Below, piece after piece: positions 42,501 through 54,500 of a stretch of DNA of 64,000 nt. A model generated the notes under the pieces. It was not told where the DNA came from and searched no databases. It was given only the letters and a program-made list of their open reading frames with translations. How positions within the stretch are numbered: position 1 is the first letter of the stretch; the number at the start of each line of letters is the position of its first letter. This DNA comes from Antedon mediterranea (taxonomy: Eukaryota > Echinodermata > Crinoidea > Comatulida > Antedonidae), in the NCBI RefSeq assembly GCF_964355755.1, contig NC_092671.1, positions 26,842,070 through 26,906,069 on the forward strand. The letters run 5' to 3'. A program made the translations under genes and the position numbers.

Positions 42501-45500
42501 TCAAATGTAGCTTACGTGTTCAAATTCTTTTTTAAATCTATAATCATAATCCATCATATTGATGGCAGGTAATTTCCAAATTTCCAAATGTAGCTGATGT
42601 GTTCAAATTCTTTTTTAAATCTATTATCATAATCCATCATATTGATGGCAGGTAATTTTCAAATGTAGACTTGTTCAAATTCTTTTTGAAATCTATGTTC
42701 ATAATCCATCATATTGATGGCAGGTAATTTCCAAATGTAGCTGACATGTTCACATTTTTTAAAATCTATAATCATACTCCATCATATTGATGGCAGGTAA
42801 TTTCAAATTTCAAATTTCAACAAATGTAACTTGCGTGTTCAAATTTTTTTTAAATCTATATAAATCATAACACATCATATTTGATGGCAGTGAATTTTAT
42901 AATTTTACTAATTATTATTGTGTATAAATAATGTCATAGTTATGCAATTATATTATATTTAGTATACAGTAGGCCTATGCTGTAGTTTAAAGGTCAATAA
43001 CCATACTATCGGCCATTCTTGTACAAAATGTGCCATTAGACTGGATAGAAACACACATGTTTTAAACAATTTAAAAAGAAAAAAAAATTCATAAGACCAC
43101 AATTTTCAAAGTTATATTATTATTATATTATTATATTTGACTAATAGTTCAAAGGTCAATAGTTGTAGAATCGGCCATTTTTTGTCAAAACATTTCATTA
43201 TAATAAATATGAATGTATAGTTTCTGAACAATTTGAGCCCTATTTCGTGTCTCTCCGTTAATGAGATACGATAAATAAAGGTCAAAGGTCAAAATGTCAG
43301 AAATAAGACTTGCATCCATTTTTTGAGAAAATGTGTTATTAAAGTGAATATAAAAACATATATTTAAAACATTTTGAGACCAAAATTAATTATCTGTGAC
43401 TAGTGGTTCTTGAGATATAGGGTAATTATAAAAAATGGCCGCCATTTTTAATTATGCAAATTAAGGGCTTAGATGGCCGAATTTCGCTTGGGATCCGCCA
43501 TATTCGTAATCAGCGAGGTCGAAATATCCTAAATCAAGTGGATCCCAGCTTCTACCCAAAAATGCCTCTTGATTCGTTTTCTAGGCCGTTTTTGGAGAAA
43601 TGGAACCTGTCTATGTGCTTTGCACAGATCTTAAAATATGCATTCTCCATGTACTAGGTTGTAGTGGTACTGTAGTAGTAGTAGTATATGTGGAAAAATT
43701 AATTTATATTGAATTGGTGGGCATCAAAGTCTGTTTTCCAGTAGCGAGTTTTATTTGAGCGAATTGAAAAATCCTAAGATTGGTTGAGCATTTATTTTTT
43801 ATTATTAATTTATTCAGTGAATAAAAATATGCATGCGTATATACTGACACTTTTTTGATTTTTGGACGAATAAAGTCCATTGGCCTAAAACAGGATTATC
43901 TGTGCTTGATTGTCTGTGGCTGGTTCTGATCGTCCAGGTTACACTCTTGTTTGCCGATTGTCCTGAACTGAGTCAATCAATTGAGGGCCTGATCGTTCTG
44001 ACTGACAACCAAACCAATTACACACGCAAACATACATTGAAAAGGTCCTCATGTTTACTTCTCTAGGCCTGATATTTTCATCGTCATATAGCTGCGTAAT
44101 CCATTTGATTTAGGTTCGTGACATTTTCCATGATTTAGATTAGGGTCGTGGTCAAAAAAGGTTGCGGAACACTGATCTATAGGAATTTTGTGTAAATAAG
44201 GCCACGGTCACGTTGAACAAACAGATAATAAAAAACACAATTTCGTTTACGTGCACATTTTTCTGGTTAATTTTTTTTTTCTGTAAAAAGGGGGAACGCA
44301 CACACCGGTAATGCAAGTTAAAAAAGCAATATGCATCAAAAACAATTACTAATCCTAAATGTGTATCTAGATTTCAGTGTTGTTACCTGTTGTTCCTGTT
44401 TCCATTACACCAGTGCTATATTTTAGAGTTTCATTTATTCCCATTCTTGTCTTGACAATAACAGTCACAGTTGTATCGGGATCCAAATCTTCAATAACAT
44501 AGTCATAAGTAGTTTTTTCAATCATGTCAATTTCTACAGGTTCACCACTATTCACTGTATAACTTAAGTAATAAGCTCCAAAAATGAGTTCAAGACCTCT
44601 TGCTACTTCTGGTTCAGTCCAACGGACAGTCAGTGATGTTAGGGTAGTATTAACAATTTCTAAAGATGAAACTGGGTTTGGACCTGTAGTTAAAAACGGT
44701 AAATAAAATAACAATCGGAATACAATTTTAGGCAAAAAATATTATAAATATACAAGGTAAAAAAACAAAAGAAAACATCATATGAACTTACTTGTTCTTT
44801 GCAGTACGAATGATCCTACAGCAGTGATGTTACCTCTTACAGAGATGTTATACAGCTGACCTGGTGTCAAACCAGCAAACTCATATTGTCTGTCTTCAGT
44901 ATACTCAATAAGTTGACTATTATTACCAGATTCTGGTACTATTTCCAACAAGTAACTGCTCTCACCACTGATCTCACCCCAAGTAATGCCAATAGTTTCA
45001 TTTGTACAATACGATACAAATATTTCACTGCTTTCAACATTAGCTATGATAAAATAATAATGAGAACGTAACCGCTGATGTTAATAGCATGCACATACAG
45101 TAGAATTAGTAATAGATTCCATCTCAGAATGCCCAGAGGGTAGTAGTTAAAAAAAGATAATAAAAATTATGTCAAGAATAGAAAAGTTTCAAAAACTCAG
45201 CATTCGTTTTTTCTGCACGGAACAAAAATATAATCTTAGCTTTTTTTTCAACTATAAAAATATAAATAGAAATGCCTTACTTGTATCTATAGAAGTCATT
45301 AAACTTTCCCTGCTTATTCTTTGATACTGGCCTTCTCCTGAAACAGTACGGACTTCAAATGTGTAGCTAGTTCCTGGTATAAGTCCTTCTAAATTTAGGT
45401 TTGGATCAATAACATCAACAGGAGATGGTGTTGTACCATGAGAAGGTTCATAAGTGAGTCTAAAAAAACTCTTTACTATATTGCTATTTATATTCCAACT

Positions 45501-48500
45501 AATATAAATACTGGTTTCACTTCCAAAGTGAAATCCTAAGGTAGATGGACGTTCAGGGTCTGTAAATTGAAAAATAATAAATAAATAAATAAATAAGTCA
45601 TTATTTGTTATGTGCATGTTATATTGTATACATTTATTTAGTACCAAGATTACAGTACAGATATCATTAATTATAACACACCTAAGTAGATTCTTATTAT
45701 TTGATTGAACGATTGTGGTTCACATAATATTAAAATTAACTGCACTATAATTTGTTAGTGGAAATCCAATAACGGCGACAATTTTTTGCTTGACTTTGGC
45801 ATAAACAATAACGTTCAAAATGGCAGGCGGAACTAACATTTTTGGACAAAATAGAACATAAAATAAATTTACAAGATGTTGAATTGTTGGGGAAAAAAAA
45901 CAGAATTAGCCTAGATCAGTTTCAGTTGCCTAGCGATGTTTTGTATCACGTGCATAGCGATGTTTTGTATTGCGTGCCTTGCGATGTTTTGTATTGCGTG
46001 CCTTGCGATGTTTTGTATCGTGTGCGTAGCGATGTTTTGTATCGCTTGCCTAGCTAACCTAGGGATATGTTGTTCATGTGTTGACATAATTCACAGTAGG
46101 TGTTTTATAAAACAAATAATGAATGTTTTATATTCATGCAATTGCACCCATTGCACTCATAAACATTAATTATTTGTATACTATTGAAATACTCACATGT
46201 TCTTACTGATACAGGAGACCATAGTTCATTTGTTTCTGTGTTATTGTAGATCGATATGGAATAAAGTTGACCAGGCGTAAGGTCAGTTATACTTCCTGAA
46301 TTTACAGCCAAGTCAATGTTTACATTCCCTTCATCCGGTACAATTGTAAAGCTTACAATGAGGTTGGGCGATGAAGTATTATCCCAGACAAAGTCTATCC
46401 TTCTCTCATCAACAAATGTAATGTTCACCGTTTCTGAATATATGTATCATATTGAAAATTACATACTATTTTATACAAAAATCTTTATATTTCCACATCA
46501 TTTGATTAAAGAATTAAAGATGCTCAGTTGTATAAGCCAGTAGTAGACAAATACCTTTTTTATATCACCTACCAAAACTATTGTACACAGAGTTTACACT
46601 GGGGCCCACACCACACAAAGCACTGATGATGTTACCGCTTTGTGTGTGTAATCTGGAGTTTTGCTAGGTGATGGGAAAGGGGTATTAAATGTAAGACCCC
46701 ATTTACACTTACGATTTGGGCCGGCCCTGGGTTAGCAATTACCAAGTGTGAAATTTAGGCCGGCCCTAGGCCAGATGCAGACCTGGACCATCTCGCAATG
46801 AGGTCCAGGAGGGGCTTTTATATTTGGGCCATCTTATGCAATGAACCATTACCATTGGTTTGAGAAAATGAAGTAAATGAATCATCAGGGTCGTCATTTG
46901 GAAGGCAAGTGTAAACACGCTGGATGTGTTTAAATGTTTAAACAATAATACTCACTCATACAAGAAATTATAGTACAAGATGGAAAAATCCCTGATGGAA
47001 TAGACAGAGTAAAATCAGGCATGGCACTCTCCCCCTTCTCAACATAAAAACACAGTTGTACCATGTCGGGGCATACATACGATCTAAGGTCTGCTCTAAC
47101 AGTCAGGCCACTTAGTATAAGTGGTGCACTATCATTTAGCCATGTATACATGGTAGGATTAAATACTTTTGAAGTTGGTGTAAAGTAGTTTCCATTCTAT
47201 AAATAGATAAAAAATAGGTATTTAATTATTATTTATTATTAATTATTAACAAATGTATAAACAATTAACACAAATCTTGATTGTGCCCAGAAGTGCCACT
47301 CCAACAAAGCCAAAACATACAATATCAAATTTATGTTGTTCTTATAAGTTTAAAATAATTTGTTTAAATATCTTTAAAATGTATCCTTTCACATAAAATT
47401 AAGGATTAGTGTTAATAAAAGCTCTGCAATTTCTTTCTTGCTTTTTTACTTTATATCACTTTTATTAATAGCTTTTATTATTATCCAGCCACTGACACAT
47501 TATTTTAAAGTAATATGCCTTTGAATTTATAGTTAGTATGTACTATTATATAATAATTTAATAATTCAATATTATTGAAGAGACTAGAGGATACTGTTAT
47601 TATCACAAAGAGAAATCAATCAACATTTTAACTAAATAAAAATGTTTTCAAAGCATGCTCACAGTGTCTTTAAGATCTGCTGTAATGTTCCAGAGATTAT
47701 CGCCAGATATGCTGGCACCGTACAAACTTGATGTTAGGCTGATAGAAAACTCAATTGTATTATCACTTTGTTCAAGAACTGGGTTTCCACTGGTTATCGC
47801 AACAATTGACCCACTCACTATTTCAACACCTATAATAAGGCAAGATATTTGTAAACTCTTAAGGCCTGGTTTACACTAGCAGATTGTAATCCAGATCGGA
47901 GCTGTCCATTAGCTTAACCGATTGCAGCCTGCGTTCTTTTAATTTTTATCATCTGACATCATCAGGAATGAAAATAATTCCACAGGCAGACAATTATGAA
48001 AAGGTATGCAAATGAGGATTATTAAACAATTAGAATATCATACGGCATGTTAAAAAGAAAATTAAAAAAAACAAACAAATTGTGGCAGACACACAAGCAA
48101 AATTAGTCATGTATAAATAATTATAACTCCTTACAGTAGTTGCTTTAAAACAGTGCAAGCAACGTCAGATCTGGGTGGTTAGCACAATCATAAGGCGGAT
48201 CAGGCTAGGTTATGCTAATCATTGCCTTGTGTGTGTGTGTGAAGATAGCCAACTAATCCGTCAGGGTATTGGGAGACTATCAATGCTCATAATGTTATAG
48301 AAGTTTCAGCATATTATACAAATTAATTAAAAAGGAGGCATACCTCTGCACACTGAAACGATTGAACATAAAGGTTCCAAAGATTCACTATTCTGATTTA
48401 CTACATCGAATGACGGATCACTGGAAACATGTCGCTCAAAATCCACACACATGTAATAAACAACGTTAGGATCTAACGAACACTGCAAATTAGCCAAATC

Positions 48501-51500
48501 CAACGTGGCCATTACATTTGTAAATTCTAACACCGTATTTTGTGTTGTGATGCCAGCATTCCTTTGTTCCGTAGTCAGTTCGACCGACGTCTCCCCGTAT
48601 CGCGGTGCTGATCCTGTGTTGCTTTTGCTGATATACGCGTTGATCTGCCATAAATCAGTTCCATTTAGAAGAGCAGTTGTGGAATCAGTTTTAATGTTTA
48701 GGCTGAACATAATGTCAGATAAAGAGCGTTCAACAATTTCAATATCACTTTCCAAAAATGTGTCAGGCGCGCTTACATCAAAAACAACACCTATGAAACA
48801 TTTAAAAATAGTAATAAAGTATTAAAACAAGTACCGTATCTAAATGAATTTACACCCTGGGTGTTTATTGGTCGGGAGAGTTTTCAAGACATTTATTTGA
48901 GGGAGGCGTTTCTTCGAGGGAGGCATTATTTTTTTTGGGGTGTATATGGTAGGTCTAATGGTAACATGTAAAAATACATGTCAAATAACATACAACATTT
49001 TCAAGTTACTGTCCAGAAATTTTATTTACAAATACAGTGTATACCACAGACCTTGCCTATTGATGGTCAGGAAAATTGGAAAAATTATATTTATATTTAT
49101 GTAAATGAAAATATTACAAAAAAATAATAGAAAAAAAAAACGGTTTAACGTGATTTGACATGCCTGAGTCATCTTGACATTAATCTAAAAAGAACAAGCC
49201 TATTTTGCTCAGTTCCTGAGCACTTAATTACTTTTTACTCTGATAGCAGTATTCTATTCTACATGAGCAAAACTTGTTGAATTTTTGTTCATGGACCTAT
49301 AAATTATAGGTCCATGCTATGAGCACTAAATAATTCCTCTATTCTATGAGTAACTGTATTTGTATTATGCTATCATATTATCCTATCTTGGTACAACCTG
49401 ATACCCCATTCATGCATGACACAATAGAGTCACACTTGACAAAACATACCTAAAGCTTTAGAAATATGCATGCCTGTTGACAAATGACAATACATGATGA
49501 TACACAATAGTACACATACCACTGAACTAACGTTAAAAATATAGAGCTATGACTATATAAATAAAATAGCAACATGCGCTGTCTGTTATACTGTCAAATT
49601 AAACTCCTTTTTTTATTTTCAAAATGGTAAAATAGTTAGTAATGTGACAAGCCACCAGATATCCACACACAGAATGGAAACCCATGATGTCATATCACAA
49701 AACAAACATTTATTGCATGGGTATTTTGTTGTATGTTGTTGTTCAGGAAACAATTTTTAAATCTTTTTTAATTCATAAAAATCCACATAGCTATTGATTT
49801 GTGTTGAGTTTGTTTAAAACGTCATTGAAATGTTAAGGGTGTTGAGCACTTTTGGTGTTCTTTTTGTAAGAGTCCCCACACGCTTTCCTGTCGATATCAT
49901 GCTCATCTGTTTTTTCTGCTTGTTTATTTTATTGTTTTATGCTTTGTATTAATTGTATTGAGACAAATAAATGAATTGTCATTATTAAAAGCTTCATACA
50001 CTTCTAAACTTTTCCACAGACCACTGACCCAAAAAATATCTATCATTTAATTTTGCATAAACACTTCAAAATTGTTTTTCATATGAATACAATATCACAA
50101 TTTTAACCAGGCTGGTAAAAGTCATAATATATTTACTTACTTCTTATGAAATTGTCTTGAAATGATGAGCTTTGTAGGCCATTACTACGAGCTTCAACAT
50201 TCACTTCATAAAGTCCATCTGTTGCCAATGAACCGACAACTACAGACAGACCATCTTCCGGCTGATATAGCGAAACCTCCATACCAGTGCTAATCGTTAG
50301 AAAATATTCATTGATGTAACCGTTTGGTGGTACAATGGTAATGTTCACACTTCCTTCTCCGTCATTATAATAGGTAAGAGATGGCTCTGCTGGTACTAGA
50401 TATTCATAAAGAAGAAAAAAAAAATTAATAATATCAAGAAGTAAGGAAGCAGCCGGAACGATGTTGGTATAGTACCTGCTGCTTCCTTGGGCTAAAATCT
50501 AACCCTCATGGCCATAGTCACAACCAAGTATTAACAACAACAAGTCAACATCTGACTTGAAATAAATATTTAATTCTAAAATTTAAATTTCTGCCAATAA
50601 CAAAACAAAAATAAGGGTAAGGAACTTAATTAATTACGATCTTCTATACAATTAAAACTAAAAAAAATTGGCCAGTTCTGCAGACATTAGGAAAAAAAAG
50701 ACATAGGCAAAACGGTTTAAAGAGGAAGAGCCTAGTCAATCTGTTATGTCAGTCGGGCACTTATTTGAAACAAGTATTATATCATCAATCAAAACAGAAA
50801 AGTAAAGGCCAATTTACACAGACGAATGGTAACGGTAAGCAGTAAACAAAAATATAGAATCTATGTTATTTCTTATGACCATTTCTTTACACAAACAGAC
50901 CTGCTCAGGATAGAGATTTTAACCTGAGACAAGCTATGTGTTTTTTTTCCGCTTACTCGCCTGTGTAAATTGGCATTAAAGGTATCCAGTATTGGGAGAG
51001 TTGATCCTATTGTACTGTTAAATAGTAAAGTACAGTAGAACTCATTTGGGACACTCTTAAGGATATTTAATTTGGTCCTTAATGTGTGGCTCTACATTTT
51101 ACGAAATCCCTTTCTTAGGGGGACGTTCCTATTTAGGGGACGTTCCTATTTAGGGGGAAATTGCCTTTTGCAATTTGATGCATTTTTCTTTGTTGTTTTA
51201 TTGTCTTAATTATTCAAAGCAAAACAAATTTCTATTTCAAAGTGGACCAATAAAATTTCTTGAATCTACACTGAGGTCCTCCAGGTGTCTCCTTAATAGG
51301 GGTTCTACTGTAATAATTGTAATAATATACTACTCACAAGTTGCATATTGTACTGGATCTGTTGAAAGTCCAACATCACTTGAGATGTACATAAGATATA
51401 GTGTTCCTGGCTCTAGATCTGGTATTACTCCAAAATTCTGATTAGGATCCTCTATTTGTCCAAAACATGGACATGCACTGACATTACTTTTTGGCTGGAA

Positions 51501-54500
51501 TGTAATATTTAGCGGCATGCCTACCCATGGCCAGTGGAGTGATATGCTGGTTTCATTATATTCCGAGTTATTTCTCCGCAATTCCGAGTTACCTAACAAA
51601 TGAAATCATATTATATACTATTGTTTTTCATACTTTATACGCATCTAAAAGCGAGCAACTCACCAATTACAGGATAGATTTTATAATTTATGATGCTTAT
51701 AAACTAAGGGAGTGAAGTTAAAAGAGTCTTACTCTTGCGATTGGAAGGCAAGCACGTTATCCACTAAGCTACAGCTTGATGGTATAACAAATTATAAATT
51801 CTTGTTTGATTAACAAATAAGTTGTTTTAAATTTTTTTAATGTATGTATTCAATACAAAAACATTTCTTGAAAATTATGTTGCTCATTTTGCTAGTTAGA
51901 TTTTGCAGAACTAGCAAATATTCAGTAGTGGATAAAAAGTATATTTCTAGCCCTGTTTTTACATAATATCAGATATCCCAATGAAAAAATTAATTATTTT
52001 ACTTTTTCTTTCAGTTACCCAAAAAGAACTTAATGAAAATAGCATTTTGCAATTTAAATCCGATTACCCATTCTGTTTTGGTTCTTTGAAGATTTTTCGT
52101 TGAAAAATTGTGTTTTTTGCTGTTAAAATTGGAAGCATTTTTTAAAAGTTATAACTTTTACAATAAAACAAAATCATAGCCATATCACTTTTTAGAATTT
52201 CAAGAATTTTTCAAAAACAAAACGCGCATTCACTGGGATAGCTAATAATATTCTCATGATAGTAACTGATTCAAAAACACCCAAAAATAAGAGCACCATC
52301 CTAATTTGACATACCATTTGTAGTGATAAAATCCTCAAGAATCTCATCAAATGCACCAGTAGCATTGATCCCTGCCGCTGTCACTCTGTAAGTGGTGAAA
52401 GACTCCACATCATCAAATCTGGTTTTCTCTTTCAATGGTATCCTTATTGGATTGCCATTGAGGAGAATACCTGTGACATTGTTCCTGATCTCAACAACAG
52501 TGTCCACTGCAGTACTAGCATCTGGTGGGTAGTAGGTTATGTCTATGTATGTACTGTCGCTGTCCAGTAGCAGTGTATTTGGTGGAAGAACAGTAGTCTG
52601 TTGGAATAAAGAATAACATACAGTAGTTTTCATGTATGATTGTAGGTTTTCTGTTTTTAAAGGAACAGTGTTTTCCCCAACTTTATTAACAAAAGCAATT
52701 TGCAGCAAAAATCTGAATTACATCTAGAATACCGTACTTAGGTTTACAAGAAAGTTAAAATTAAAGCAATCATAGTGTTTTGGTGGGAAAATTTTGGAGA
52801 GAAATTCTACTGGCCTACTCTGAAGGTCTAAATGTGCATACAGTAATGTGGTAAAAAAATGTTAGATATAGTGTAGAAGATCATACAAGAAGAGAAAGAT
52901 GAGAGCCTAGAGATGGAAAGATTGTGAAACAAATAGAGTGCAGTTACAAAAATAAAGTCTTGTTGTTAAATATTTATATGGTAGGCCAATGTGGCCTCAA
53001 CTGAAATGTCTCCAATGAAATACACCACTGTGTCCTCGTAACAAGATTGTGACATAGATAGAAGGAATAAAATAAAGCAGAAATCTTCAGGACCCAACAA
53101 AGTGTTCCCTTAATAAAGAAGTCCCCTTAATAGGAGTTAGCCTAGCATTAAGAAAAATATAGCCCCTCGTTCATTTCACAGAAAAGTGTCTACAGGGGTG
53201 TCTCCTGAATAGAGGTCAGCCTCAGTGTCTAAACATTATGACAGTACAGTAGTTCCCTTCATTCATTTCACAGGAAAGTGTCTGCTTAATAGAGTTGTTC
53301 CCTAAATAAAATAGGGGTGTCCGAAAATAGTACAGTACTTTACATTATGGCCATAAAATATAAAGTTTTATCTTTAATCAAAATTAATCCTTGTGTAGTT
53401 GTAAAAGTACTTTACCACAAATATAGCTTAAGTGCCTGTACTGTAGGCGAAAAATACAACGCCTTTTAAATGAGCATCAAAGTAAAACTAATCTTTTTTG
53501 TTCATTATTGAACCTATTATAAAGTTGAAAGTACAAGACCAATGGTTCTACTTTGATATAATACAAGGTAAAAATTGTCGTCAAAAGGGACATTATTATT
53601 CAAATGATTTCAGTATGGTACAGTGCATAAAATTTCACGTACTGTACAATTTTAAATAATAAAAAAACCAAATTACTTTAATAAAGCATTTCTATTTTTA
53701 AACATAGTATATTTTCTTTTTAATTACTGTCAAGAAGGTATGGCATTTTAATGTGTGTACAATATGTTTCTTCATTTGGGATTCTAGCTTATTCTCTCCA
53801 CCCACGTGCATAAATGGGTACCCGGTTAGATCAAGACACAATTTTATGCTGATTACTAGCTGCATTACAGGAGTATATTCATACGTGTTTGATCCAAATA
53901 AATAACCAGCGTAATAATGTGAAGCATTCTAAAAGTTAACCTAGAGAAAATGTTTTCAATGAGACATTTACTGCCCTTTAATTACAGTAATTAAAAAATG
54001 AGTGACAAAAAGAACTTAAATCGCATAAATCATTCTGTGTAAACAACTGCAGAATGACAATATCTTTGAAGTTCAAGTGAAGATTATTAGTGAAAAGATT
54101 AATAAACTGAAATCTTTTGAAACCTCAGCACAGTCTTGATCTGATTTTTGGATTAGACAGAACCTACTGTATAGAACCTTCAAATCAAAATCCTTTTTTT
54201 TGTGACTGATATTACTACCTTTGGTGATGGCTTCGTTGTCAACGGACCATAACAAGTTCAATGTATATATAAAAAAAAATACCGATTTAATTTTCTAGGT
54301 TAATGATAATTAAAACAAGGTTTTCATAGAAATTAAGTTTTATCTACAGTACTTATATGATTCACAGGAAAATGCAGAACATCTTAGCAGAATTGTCTTT
54401 TTTATTTTTAGGCCTGTTTCTTTTACAATGAGTTACATTAATCTACTATATCTCCACAATGTTTTATTTATACCATTAAACAAGAATTCAAGTAAAAATC

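Noticed and set aside
45842-46169. Plus-strand frames made of an eight-residue repeat (MFCIACLA-like)
   Set aside because: The 24-bp minisatellite is a multiple of three, so it stays open in several frames; this is not evidence of a gene.
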